NCBI RefSeq assembly: GCF_900239935.1
Contig: NZ_LT965928.1
Location: 2,311,520 to 2,375,519, forward strand
From: Pseudoalteromonas carrageenovora IAM 12662
GTDB taxonomy: Bacteria > Pseudomonadota > Gammaproteobacteria > Enterobacterales > Alteromonadaceae
Direction of reading: 5' to 3'
DNA length: 64,000 nucleotides
How positions within the stretch are numbered: the stretch's first letter is position 1; every line of letters starts with the position of its first letter. A program made the position numbers and the translations under genes. This document shows, in pieces, positions 9,415 to 18,200 of this stretch. Under the pieces are notes generated by a model that did not search any database, was not told the origin of the DNA, and was given only the letters and a program-made list of their open reading frames with translations.

Positions 9415-9713
9415 TGGCAAGCTTATGGACGTTCATACTTATTGGTAGTGTAATTTATTTATTTTGGCTTAACCGAAAAATTGCTGAAGCAGCGAACGTT
9501 CATGCAAAGCGCCAAAGCGATCAATTACAAGTACAGCTAATGAGTGTTGCATGCACTAAGCGCCGTTTTGGTTTTTTAAAAAACGGTAAGCCAGGTATTA
9601 AAAGTGAATTTATATTTGAATTTTCAAGCGATGGTGAGAATGCTTATCAAGGTGTGCTTATAATGGAAAATGAGTTTTTGAAAAGTGTGGTTGTTCCGCC
9701 GCATAAAATATGA
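9414..9713 (+). CDS. DUF3301 family membrane protein
   Basis: A 99-residue protein with one N-terminal membrane span (WTFILIGSVIYLFWL) and a short soluble domain containing the family signature SVACTKRRFGFLKNGKPGIKSEFIFEFSSDG. It is coupled to the DUF3549 gene by a 1-nt overlap. A weak inverted repeat after the stop may act as a terminator ahead of the convergent CsrB RNA. Confidence 0.8.
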   Translation: MASLWTFILIGSVIYLFWLNRKIAEAANVHAKRQSDQLQVQLMSVACTKRRFGFLKNGKPGIKSEFIFEFSSDGENAYQGVLIMENEFLKSVVVPPHKI

Positions 9714-9756
9714 AAGTATTTTAAGCGCTTTTTTAATGCTTAAAACTAAATTTAAC

Positions 9757-9790
9757 ACAAAAAACTAAGGCGTAACTAAAGTTACGCCCC
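9757..9790 (-). terminator. Rho-independent terminator of the CsrB-like RNA
   Basis: On the minus strand GGCGTAAC-TTTA-GTTACGCC is a perfect 8-bp stem followed by TTAGTTTTTT. It sits at the 3' end of the GGA-rich region. Confidence 0.85.
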
Positions 9791-10199
9791 AATTGGACTG
9801 CATCCTGCTAGATATCCTTTATCTATAAATCCGTATTATCATCCCCTGAACGAGCAAACAACCTTGTTTACCCTCCCATTGCATCCTGCAATATCCTTAA
9901 CCTTCCTGGTCAACCTGCGTAATCTAACGCGTGGCTACATACCGTAGCATCATCCGTGGTAATCCTTTTAAGTAGCTCCTGCCACTTTAATGCATCCTGC
10001 ATTTTCCTCTTGCCGCCTTGGCCATCCTACGTAAACTAACGTTCCTGCTACTTCCTGTAGCGTCATCCGTGAATATCCTAAAGTAGCTCCTAGCTACTAA
10101 GTGCCTCTTGCACTTCCTAATTCATCCTTGTATCCGTTTTAACTTGTCCTTTGTGCTTCCTGCTAGCGCCTGCTATGTTGCCTATTCCGTATCCTTGGC
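9759..10199 (-). ncRNA. csrB: CsrB/RsmZ-type small RNA that sequesters CsrA
   Basis: There is no reading frame here, but the minus strand carries 26 GGA motifs in about 440 nt, mostly AGGA or AGGAUG. Many sit in the loops of short perfect hairpins, for example TGC-AGGA-TGCA, GCTAC-AGGAA-GTAGC and AGTAGCT-AGG-AGCTACT. This is the hallmark of CsrB-family RNAs, which bind many copies of the translational regulator CsrA through GGA loops. A strong terminator closes the 3' end at 9757-9790, and a plausible sigma70 promoter (10206-10234) and a GacA/UvrY-type box (10391-10408) lie upstream. The exact 5' end is inferred from the promoter. Confidence 0.88.
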
Positions 10200-10205
10200 A
10201 GTAGC

Positions 10206-10234
10206 TTAATCGTTAAGCTATGTCGTCTTGACAA
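10206..10234 (-). promoter_or_regulatory. Putative sigma70 promoter of the CsrB-like RNA
   Basis: On the minus strand TTGTCA (10229-10234) is followed after 17 bp by GATTAA (10206-10211). The -35 is good and the -10 weak, as expected for an activator-dependent promoter. The predicted start is near 10199. Alternative -10 choices a few bases away cannot be excluded. Confidence 0.5.
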
Positions 10235-10341
10235 AGTAAAGTTTAAAGCAAAAGTGGCTTGGTAATAGCACTTAACAAAAAATAAATGAGTGTAATAAAT
10301 ATGCAAAAATAAAATAAGCTAGATATATTAACAACTTAAAT

Positions 10342-10370
10342 AAAAAAAGGCCTGTTAGCACAGGCCTTTA
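10342..10370 (-). terminator. Terminator of the GNAT gene
   Basis: The stem AAAGGCCTGT / ACAGGCCTTT is followed on the minus strand by a T run. It lies about 120 nt after the stop of the acetyltransferase gene and insulates the CsrB-like RNA from read-through. Confidence 0.85.
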
Positions 10371-10390
10371 TCTATTAACACTCACGTTAA

Positions 10391-10408
10391 TGTAAGATAT
10401 GTCTCACA
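10391..10408. promoter_or_regulatory. GacA/UvrY/VarA-type response-regulator box
   Basis: TGTAAGATATGTCTCACA matches the 18-bp GacA upstream activating sequence TGTAAG-N6-CTTACA at all but one of the 12 defined positions. It is centred about 200 bp upstream of the predicted CsrB start. That is close to the distance reported for rsmY/rsmZ and csrB activation by GacA-family regulators. Confidence 0.75.
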
Positions 10409-10490
10409 GTCTAATGTCCGTTTTGGCGTATTTACTCACACATGAATAGCTAAAAATTCAATTAATCTTACAAACTATTCAGCTAAACCC

Positions 10491-11123
10491 TTATTTAAAC
10501 AGCAAATCACCTTCAATTTTATTAAATGTAAGTTGTTTTAGTGCTTTAAATCCCTCGGTTTTAAAAAACTCGGAGTGCTCTCTACGTGTAACAAAAACAG
10601 CCATGCCTGTTGCATTTAAATTTGATTTTACTAAGTCATTTAACCCTCTTAATAAATATCGACCGAGCCCTTGGCCATGAAAGTGTGGATCTACAGCTAT
10701 AAATGCTAAAAAGTAATAATTACCCTGCTCTTTTAATGCATCTCTTATAGTTTTTTCTTTTTCTATTAATTGGTTAGTTTGCAAAAAACCGGCACTGAGC
10801 ATAAGTTTTAAACGCCAATGCCAATAGCGCTGGGCTTGCAGTTGACTATTAGACTCAAATACACACGCCACAGCTTTTAACTTTTCATTACGGTATAAGC
10901 CTATCAAAGGCTGTTTTTCTTGCCAAAAAGTACTGAGCTCTTCTCTAATAAGAGAACGAAGTTTTTTCTCATAAGCGGATTTGTTATTTTCAATATAGTT
11001 AAGCAACGTTTGCAACATAGGATCGTCATGATAAGCCTGATAAATAAGACTCGCAGCAATGCTTATGTCTTCTGCGGCTAAATACTGCACGCTAAAGGTG
11101 TCTGTTTGTATGTCTACAGTCAT
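10491..11123 (-). CDS. GNAT family N-acetyltransferase
   Basis: A 210-residue putative acetyl-CoA-dependent acyltransferase. The acetyl-CoA pyrophosphate loop is clear in IAVDPHFHGQGLGRYLL (motif A, about residues 139-155), followed by the family's C-terminal FVTRREHSEFFKTEGF (motif B). The start ATG has a good AGAGGAAA ribosome-binding site. The substrate cannot be told. Its terminator is at 10342-10370, and its 3' untranslated region contains the response-regulator box that probably serves the downstream CsrB RNA. Confidence 0.88.
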   Translation of the reverse strand: MTVDIQTDTFSVQYLAAEDISIAASLIYQAYHDDPMLQTLLNYIENNKSAYEKKLRSLIREELSTFWQEKQPLIGLYRNEKLKAVACVFESNSQLQAQRYWHWRLKLMLSAGFLQTNQLIEKEKTIRDALKEQGNYYFLAFIAVDPHFHGQGLGRYLLRGLNDLVKSNLNATGMAVFVTRREHSEFFKTEGFKALKQLTFNKIEGDLLFK

Positions 11124-11380
11124 CGTGTTTCCTCTTATTATTGATTTTAAATACGCCGAGCAATAAAACTCATTAAACTAAAGTTAACTATATACCTAAA
11201 GTAAAAAAAGCGTCAATTCAGCCAGAGTTTAGCTAGCCAAGCCTATAATTATGTTCTAACTTTGGATGAATTTAATATCGATTACATTAAATTTGCTAAC
11301 TACTTAACTTAGTCAACCCCGACTCTAGCTGAGCATTATGCATATTTAATCAAATTGTTATCATTACATGGAGCTATATT

Positions 11381-11617
11381 ATGGATACAACAAAGCACGA
11401 CATAAACACCCTATTTGCACAGCTTGGTTTACCAAACTCTGAAAAACAAATAGATGAATTTATTGCCAACCATGAGCTCGAGGACACTACATTACTGCAA
11501 AACGCCCCATTTTGGGATGAAGCACAGCAACACTTTTTGGCTGAGTCACTTGAAGAAGATGGCGCGTGGAGTGAAGTAATTGATGAGCTAGATGTAAGAA
11601 TTAGACAAAGTAACTAA
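11381..11617 (+). CDS. DUF2789 family protein
   Basis: A 78-residue acidic protein of the DUF2789 family, recognised from LFAQLGLPNSEKQIDEFI and FWDEAQQHFLAESLEEDGAWSEVIDELD. Function unknown. The upstream 257-bp gap from the divergent GNAT gene would hold its promoter. Two hairpins follow the stop: GGCACATT/AATGTGCC at 11626-11645 and a stronger one at 11675-11695. Confidence 0.8.
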   Translation: MDTTKHDINTLFAQLGLPNSEKQIDEFIANHELEDTTLLQNAPFWDEAQQHFLAESLEEDGAWSEVIDELDVRIRQSN

Positions 11618-11674
11618 TCGTATTTGGCACATTAATTAATGTGCCCTCCCCTATTTATTGCTAACATAGCACCC

Positions 11675-11706
11675 GCGCAGCTTTACTAGCTGCGCATTTA
11701 TTTATT
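11675..11706 (+). terminator. Hairpin terminator after the DUF2789 gene
   Basis: GCGCAGCT-TTACT-AGCTGCGC is a perfect 8-bp stem followed by a T-rich tail (ATTTATTTATT), 17 bp before the next start codon. Confidence 0.7.
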
Positions 11707-11722
11707 AAAGAGTTATAACCCA

Positions 11723-11989
11723 ATGAATTCAGTTGTATTTGATGCAATTAAAGTCCTTCTTGAAGAAGGCAAAACTCCCACTGTTGCGCTCACAAAAGGC
11801 CGCTTAGCTCAATCAGTGCCAATGCCAATGATAATTGCTGCAGTAAGCCAATATAAAAATAACCCTGAATCTATTCATAACTTAATGAAAAACCCACAGC
11901 AAACCAGCGATAACGAACCTAAAACTAGTCAACTAGATAGAATTGAGCAAAAGCTTGATAGGTTACTCGCTATGCTAGAGCAAAAATAA
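11723..11989 (+). CDS. Conserved-looking small protein of unknown function
   Basis: An 88-residue protein I do not recognise. Residues 1-48 form a helical domain (VFDAIKVLLEEGKTPTVALT, then GRLAQSVPMPMIIAAVSQY) that could be a small helix-turn-helix. A polar linker follows, then a C-terminal amphipathic helix (LDRIEQKLDRLLAMLEQK) with heptad spacing suggesting a coiled-coil oligomer. It ends 13 nt before the DUF2310 gene, so the two are probably cotranscribed. Confidence 0.7.
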   Translation: MNSVVFDAIKVLLEEGKTPTVALTKGRLAQSVPMPMIIAAVSQYKNNPESIHNLMKNPQQTSDNEPKTSQLDRIEQKLDRLLAMLEQK

Positions 11990-12002
11990 TTTGAGACTAT
12001 AA

Positions 12003-12776
12003 ATGTTCGTTGTTGATTTAACATTTGATTGCTACCAAGACACCACCCTAGAACAAGCCGAACAAGCAATAAACCGCTTAGTAAATGCCCTGCGTTTTAA
12101 TGGCCAAATAATGGGGGAAGAATTTCCAACCGTGTTAAAAGACGGTTACTTCATCACCCGTGTTATGTGCCCTACTGAGGATGCTATGCATCCTCTAAAT
12201 AACAGTCCGTTTGTAAAGCACAGTATTGAGCTACTTAATAGTGCAGGTTTGCTTGCCCCAAAAGTTAAAATTATCGGCCAGGATATTCATTCAAATGGGG
12301 CTGATTGCTGTAAAGAACCATCAAGCTATATTTTGTACACAACTTACGTGCATACCTGTAGCCCGCTTTATTGTGGTGATGACTTTTTACCCGTGCCGCT
12401 ATTTAATATACCCGCTATAGCCAATGGCGATTATAAAACGCTAATTAAGTGGCAAGAAGATTGGCAAGCATGCGATCAAATACAAATTAATGGTGCAACA
12501 CGCTGTGAGTTTCCTGCTCTTGAGGAAATATCGAGTACACAAAGTGATTTATACCGCCGCGGAAAAGACATAACTAAACGCATAAGTTTTTTAACTAAAA
12601 AGCCAGTTTACTATTATTTATACCGTGTTGGCGGCGTTGATAAAGCCTCTGAACTTGAACGTAAATGCCCAAGCTGTAATAGTGATTGGAAACTAGATGA
12701 GCCTTGGTTTGGGCTATTTGATTTTAGATGTGAGCCGTGCGGTTTAGTGTCTAATGTGTCGTGGGATTTTCAGTAG
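12003..12776 (+). CDS. DUF2310 family zinc-ribbon protein
   Basis: A 257-residue protein of the DUF2310 family, described as a Zn-ribbon, possibly nucleic-acid-binding protein. The C-terminal zinc ribbon is plain: CPSC near residue 219 and CEPC near residue 245. A further Cys pair (DCCKE) and C-S-P-L-Y-C lie mid-protein. Function is not established. It follows the 88-residue gene by 13 nt and is convergent with syd across a symmetric hairpin. Confidence 0.82.
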   Translation: MFVVDLTFDCYQDTTLEQAEQAINRLVNALRFNGQIMGEEFPTVLKDGYFITRVMCPTEDAMHPLNNSPFVKHSIELLNSAGLLAPKVKIIGQDIHSNGADCCKEPSSYILYTTYVHTCSPLYCGDDFLPVPLFNIPAIANGDYKTLIKWQEDWQACDQIQINGATRCEFPALEEISSTQSDLYRRGKDITKRISFLTKKPVYYYLYRVGGVDKASELERKCPSCNSDWKLDEPWFGLFDFRCEPCGLVSNVSWDFQ

Positions 12777-12796
12777 CCACTACTAATGCGTTTTTA

Positions 12797-12830
12797 AAGT
12801 CAGCTTAGTGATTACGCTAAGCTGATTTAT
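12797..12830. terminator. Bidirectional hairpin between the DUF2310 gene and syd
   Basis: The inverted repeat CAGCTTAG / CTAAGCTG (12801-12824) sits between two convergent genes. T-rich sequence follows on the plus strand (ATTTATTAATTAT); the minus-strand tail is less clear. Confidence 0.6.
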
Positions 12831-12840
12831 TAATTATAAT

Positions 12841-13380
12841 TTAAATCTCAAGCGCTTTTAAAAACGACTCTATATTTGGTGCAAGTACATGATGTGTTTT
12901 TTTGCCAACATGCTCTAAACAAACTTCCCCAGTATGAATTAAAACACTTACCAATAAATCGTCTTGATCTGTTAAGCCAATAAACACTGTTTCGGGTTGT
13001 TTTAGCTTTCGCTTCATTAACACGTGACCAGTTATGTTTTGTTGTAGCATGTCGAAATCATCAGTATTCCAAGCTTGTAATAGCTCGACTTGATGGCCGT
13101 CAATACTTGCCAAAATACTTCCACCGTACATATGACCATAAAGCTCACTAAGCGCTTTTGGAAATTCAAGCTCCAATGCCTTAGCTAAATCGTTTAATGA
13201 GCCTGCTGGCTGCTGGCGTACGCCTTGCCATTGAATATTGCCTTGCTCATCAACCTCACCAAGCTCACACGGGCTTGGCCATTGCTCATCATGCACTATA
13301 AGTGGATACTTAGCGGTGTTTTTAAGGGTATTTTCGATAAATTTATGGTGAAGGTGTTCTAAAAGCAATACTACAGACAT
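12841..13380 (-). CDS. syd: SecY-interacting protein Syd
   Basis: Syd binds the cytoplasmic face of SecY and is thought to monitor translocon assembly. I chose the ATG at 13380 (MSVVLLLEHLHHKF), giving 179 residues, the usual length (E. coli 181); the open frame extends 19 codons upstream. Signature stretches are WPSPCELGEV, YGHMYGGSILASIDG, LLQAWNTDDFDMLQQNITGH and GEVCLEHVGKKTHHVLA. It is divergent from queF with 59 bp between starts, the enterobacterial arrangement. Confidence 0.93.
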   Translation of the reverse strand: MSVVLLLEHLHHKFIENTLKNTAKYPLIVHDEQWPSPCELGEVDEQGNIQWQGVRQQPAGSLNDLAKALELEFPKALSELYGHMYGGSILASIDGHQVELLQAWNTDDFDMLQQNITGHVLMKRKLKQPETVFIGLTDQDDLLVSVLIHTGEVCLEHVGKKTHHVLAPNIESFLKALEI

Positions 13381-13439
13381 ACTGTGAAACTCAATTAAAT
13401 TAGATATAATGTTCCCATTGTAACTATTTAAGAGCAAAC

Positions 13440-14285
13440 ATGACAGATTACAGCAATTCTCCAGACCTTAAAGGCAGTGTATTAGGGCAATCTACTGAGT
13501 ATGTAGACGACTATACGCCAAGCTTGCTTTTCCCTATTGCGCGCAAGCTAAATCGTGATGCTTTAAATATTGATGAAGCCGAGCTGCCATTTAAAGGCCA
13601 AGACATTTGGACAGGTTACGAACTTTCGTGGTTAAATGCTAAAGGTAAACCGCAAGTTGCAGTGGCTTTATTTACCTTTGAATGTCAAAGCAGCCATATT
13701 ATTGAGTCTAAATCATTCAAGCTTTATCTAAATAGCTTTAATCAAACTCGCTTTGAAAGTAATAAAGTGGTTAAGCAGCATTTAATTGACGATTTATCGA
13801 ATGCTGTTAATAGCCCTGTAAAAGTAACGCTATACAGCCCTGATGATTACAATTGCCTGCCTTGCACTGCGCTTCCTGGTGAGTGTATTGATGATTTAGA
13901 CATCGAGATAGATAATTACGACATTGACGCTTACTCTCTAAAAGCACAAAGTGACACTGTAGTCACAGAAACACTTCATAGCCACTTACTTAAATCAAAT
14001 TGTTTAATAACCTCTCAGCCTGATTGGGCGAGCATTATTATTAGATACACAGGCGAGAAAATATGTCGCGAATCGCTGCTGCGTTATTTAATATCGTTCA
14101 GAACGCATAATGAGTTTCATGAGCAATGTGTAGAGCGCATTTATAGCGACTTAACCACGCAACTAAACATTAAAGAGCTTGAAGTGTATGCACGTTACAC
14201 TCGCAGAGGTGGACTAGATATTAACCCGTACCGTTCAACGCACTATAATGATACACCGTTTGCCGTTAAGATTAATCGTCAGTAA
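13440..14285 (+). CDS. queF: NADPH-dependent 7-cyano-7-deazaguanine reductase
   Basis: It reduces preQ0 to preQ1, the step before tRNA insertion in queuosine synthesis. It has 281 residues, matching the long (YqcD/E. coli) subfamily. The catalytic Cys is C188 in [13 protein letters not shown] with the partner Asp at D195. The substrate-binding Glu motif [13 protein letters not shown] is present, as is the NADPH signature [18 protein letters not shown] terminator follows at 14302-14328. Confidence 0.96.
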   Translation: MTDYSNSPDLKGSVLGQSTEYVDDYTPSLLFPIARKLNRDALNIDEAELPFKGQDIWTGYELSWLNAKGKPQVAVALFTFECQSSHIIESKSFKLYLNSFNQTRFESNKVVKQHLIDDLSNAVNSPVKVTLYSPDDYNCLPCTALPGECIDDLDIEIDNYDIDAYSLKAQSDTVVTETLHSHLLKSNCLITSQPDWASIIIRYTGEKICRESLLRYLISFRTHNEFHEQCVERIYSDLTTQLNIKELEVYARYTRRGGLDINPYRSTHYNDTPFAVKINRQ

Positions 14286-14301
14286 ATCTTGAATTTATAT
14301 T

Positions 14302-14328
14302 AAAAAAGGAGCTTAGGCTCCTTTTTTA
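14302..14328. terminator. Bidirectional terminator between queF and the cyclophilin gene
   Basis: AAAAAAGGAGC-TTAG-GCTCCTTTTTT is a symmetric stem with A and T runs on both sides. It lies between two convergent genes. Confidence 0.88.
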
Positions 14329-14342
14329 ATATTGGTTTTTAG

Positions 14343-15209
14343 CTAATCGATACGCTTAGTCGGTATAGGCATCGCGCATACATCCACATAATTGTAAGAC
14401 TGCACAAACCATGGTTCAGTTCGGTTTTTACGAGCATCAATGAGTTGCTTGAACGATACAGAATCTGTTTTCATTACTTTAAATACACTTTTATCGTTTT
14501 TAACATCAGCCAATACTTGCAAATTTGTTATGGGGTTAAATGCAACACCATCGGTTGGTGTGCGCTGCAAGCGGTTAAAATGCTCCATACCTTCAAGTAC
14601 TCGGCCAAACACTGTAATGTTTTTATCGAGGTAGCGCGGCCCTTGTCCTATGGTTACAAAAAACTCCGTACTCGCGCTATTTATATCGTTATCACGCGCC
14701 ATGGCAAATACACCATTACAATGAACTTGCCAGGTTTGTGTATGTGTTTGATTTTGCGCTACTGCAAAACCATTTAAAAAACCCGTAACAGGCGCGTAAC
14801 CATCGCCTTTTAACTCAGTAATTTTAAATGGCTGAGTCGTTTCTAAATAAAACTCTGCAGGTACCGTTTTATTCGCTGTTTGTATTTTTTTATTCCCTGA
14901 ACTGTCGCCGCCTTGTGCTACAAAACCTTCAACAAAACGATAAACACTGGTGTCTTTATAAAAACCCTCTCGTGCTAGCTCTTTTATATGTGCGGTATGT
15001 TTAGGTGCAAGCTCAGGGTTGAGCTTAATATAAGCTGAGCCCGTGGGCAGCGTTATTTTTAAAATATTTTGTGTACTTACCGTTTGCCATTCATGTGCCT
15101 TAGCATTTTTTATTACATCACTTGCACTAACGGCTATTGCTGTGGTTTGGGAGTGCTGAGCACATCCAGTTAATGCTGTCATTAACACAGCTAAATATAA
15201 CGCTTTCAT
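14343..15209 (-). CDS. Cyclophilin-type peptidylprolyl isomerase, lipoprotein
   Basis: A 288-residue envelope prolyl isomerase. I chose the ATG at 15209 (MKALYLAVLMTALTGC), since AAGGA lies 5 nt upstream and it gives a compact lipoprotein signal with lipobox LTGC (Cys16). The cyclophilin core includes FYKDTSVYRFVEGFVAQGGDSSG and FAMARDNDINSASTEFFVTIGQGPRYLDKNITVFGRV (its parts, not contiguous sampling, follow the family order). It starts 27 nt after the tamB stop, so it may be the third gene of a tamA-tamB transcript and help fold outer-membrane or periplasmic proteins. Confidence 0.88.
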   Translation of the reverse strand: MKALYLAVLMTALTGCAQHSQTTAIAVSASDVIKNAKAHEWQTVSTQNILKITLPTGSAYIKLNPELAPKHTAHIKELAREGFYKDTSVYRFVEGFVAQGGDSSGNKKIQTANKTVPAEFYLETTQPFKITELKGDGYAPVTGFLNGFAVAQNQTHTQTWQVHCNGVFAMARDNDINSASTEFFVTIGQGPRYLDKNITVFGRVLEGMEHFNRLQRTPTDGVAFNPITNLQVLADVKNDKSVFKVMKTDSVSFKQLIDARKNRTEPWFVQSYNYVDVCAMPIPTKRID

Positions 15210-15236
15210 ATAATCCTTATAATACAAAGTGTAGGC

Positions 15237-18200
15237 TTAATCCCAGTCAAACTTATATAGCACATCTACATTTTGGTATAATCCACTGGTTATTTCTATA
15301 TATAATTGCGAGAGTAATTGATACCGTACAGCCACTTCGCTTAATGAATCAAATACACCTACGCTATACTTAACTTGCAAGCTTGGAGCTACATAGCCTG
15401 ATATTTCTACTTTTGTGCTATCACCGCTACCTGACGAACTTAAGCTAACATCGGAAAGACCAAACGTTTCACCTACTTTTGATACCACGCCTTCACTTCG
15501 GCTAACCCCTTGAGAAAGCAGTAATTGGGTGAGCATTGCATCACTAGAGGAACTCTCCCCGTCACCTAAAGGTTGACCATTTAGTAAATACGCTAATGCT
15601 TGCGCTTGATCCATTGCAGGCTCAGAAAACACTTTAAGCGTTGGTTGTTCAACATTGCCTGTTAGTGTCACCCCAGCAATTACGTCATTTGCGGTGTTAT
15701 CAGGGTTACGAATTGCTTTAATATTTAAGTACGGTTGCTCAATTGAGCCACTAAAACCGACTTGTCCAGTACTTATTATTAAATCTTGGCCAAACGCTAA
15801 ATAAGTTCCGTCAATCAAATTAAGCTCGCCGGTGGCAATAATCGGCGCACCTTGGCTCATTTTAATCGCTAAATCCCCTGCCACTTTAGACTCTAATCCG
15901 AACGACTCTACCTTTACGTCATTTTTAACAATCACTTTTAAGTCTATGTCGTAATCAAACGGTACTTTTTCAGTTGCTTCTGTTTGTTGATCAACAATAA
16001 TTTCGTCGTCACTTACTTGCACAGCCCCTTCGGGGAGCTCTTCAATCATTATACGGCCATAAGGTACAACCACTTCACCTGCTAATTTAAGCGCATTATT
16101 GGCTAAACCTATTTTTAAATCTGGCGATATTTTAAATGTAACGCCTTGTTGTGCGCGTACAAAAAACTGCTCGCCCGCTACATTTACATTTACTTTAGGT
16201 TGCTCACCTTGCCAATCAACATCACCTGTTAGCTTTATTTTGCCACCTTGATTATCGTTTAAATTGCCCTCTATTGCGGCAGTCGTTTTATCAAACAATA
16301 TATTTATATTAGATTTTTGTAGCGCAATAGGAAGCTGTTCACCCTCAAGGTTTATATCGTTTACGTTAAGCTCACCATTTAATAGTGGGTCTTTTAACGT
16401 ACCCGCAAGTGCTACCTTACCGCTAATATCACCTTTTAATTGCTCGAGTGCTTCAAGAAATGGTTGTAAGTCTGAAAGTAATATTTTATCAATATTAATA
16501 GTGCCATTAAGCGCCTGCGTATTTTGTATGTCATCAATATTAATTTGTGTATTAATTTTGCCTAATACGCTTGATTCTAAATTAGCTTCGAGCTGACCTT
16601 TTTGAGAGTCTGAAAAAGCACTAATACTGAGTGTTTCTACGGGTAATTTAAAGCGGTCTTCTTCTGAAGTTAATACAGCCGTTAAATCTGTAGAGTTTAT
16701 ATTGCCACGTAGTGTTTTAAGTGCGCCTGCATGCCAATTAAGGGCAACGTCACCCGTTATATCACCGCGTGTGCGAATGTTATCTGACAAAAAGTGTTTA
16801 AGCTCTTCAAGGGCTAAATTATTTAACTTAGCATTTAACTGACCTAGCTCTTTAGTTTGGGCAAGCGTGTCTATACAAAGCTCGCTTTGCTGAGAAGCCC
16901 AACAGTGCGCACTCACATCAAAATTACCGTTTTGCGAGTTAAACATAACAGCAATATTTTTAGTGTTGCTAAAGCTGAGCTTTTTGTCACTGAGCGTTAC
17001 ATTACTAAGCTCACCGTTCCAGGTAGTGTTATTAATTTTGCCATTTACTTCAAGCTCAACACTGCCCTGTTCGGCATCTACTGATGCTGTAAGTTGGTGA
17101 TCTGTTTTATCGCCGCTAATATCAATTTTAACACTATTAATTTGCTCATCAGCCACAAGCGCAGAACCTACACTTAACGATACGTCAGTTTGCCAATCAG
17201 CTGCTGTATCTAACTGCCCTTTTACCGTAAGTTTATTTATATTGATTTCATTAAAAATGAAGCTATCAAGTATTAACGCTAAATCGACAGAAGGTGTTAA
17301 CCTCTCGCCTCTTACTTTTAAATCGGCGTTGCCGTCGGCAATAAATGGCATGTTTGCCTCTTCATTACTTTGAAGTGTTATTTTACCGTCAACTTTCCAG
17401 GTATCATCAACTTGCCCACTGAGTACTAATTTATTAGTGCCGCTACTTAAATAAAGGCTATCGATATTTGCTTTTAATGCATCATCTAGCTGAAAGTTTG
17501 ACGCAAACTCAAGGGGTACCTCGTTTAGTAATCCGCTTAACTTAGTATCATCCATTATTAGTTGCCACGAGCCTTCTGCAGCATTAAATGAACCTTTAAA
17601 TTGCCCTGAAATATCGCTGGTTGCAGCATCTGTAAAATACTGCGCTTTTAGGTTTGAAAGCGAGCCGTTAAAACTCGCTTTAATACCCTTTTGCCAATCA
17701 ACATTAGCTTTTATAATCGCGCTACTTTCGTTAGCTTTTATACTTAATGTTTTAAGCGAAGCTTGAGTTAAACCGCCTGTTAGCTGAGTATTAAAATTAA
17801 CAGCCGGATAAGCACCTAATTGGCTGTTTGCCTGCAAATTGAGTTGGTAGTCATCGGCATTACCATTTGCGTTAAGGCTTACATTTTCAACTTTAAGTTC
17901 GTTACTTTGTGCATCAATAAGCCATTGGTTAATTTTTCCGCTTAGTTCAAATGGGTAATTTTTTTGCTTTAAATTAGCGTTCGCAGTTAACGTGAGCGGA
18001 TATTGCCCACTCGTTTGTAAATTTAAATTTAAGTCAGCTAAATCACCATTTAACTGTAAATTTGCTTGATGTAAATCACTTTGCAAAGTTACTTGGCCTT
18101 TTACAGGCAAGTTACCTGCAAGCTCTGCATCTAATTGGGTATTAAGCTGCCACTGATCATATGTCGCTGAAAGCGACTGCAAATTAATAACTGCGTTTTC

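Noticed and set aside
9800..10200. CRISPR-like or tandem repeat array, because of recurring ATCCTGCA/TTCCTG motifs
   Set aside because: The repeat units are short and irregular, spacers vary and no cas genes are near. On the minus strand they are GGA loops of hairpins with a terminator, which fits a CsrB RNA better.
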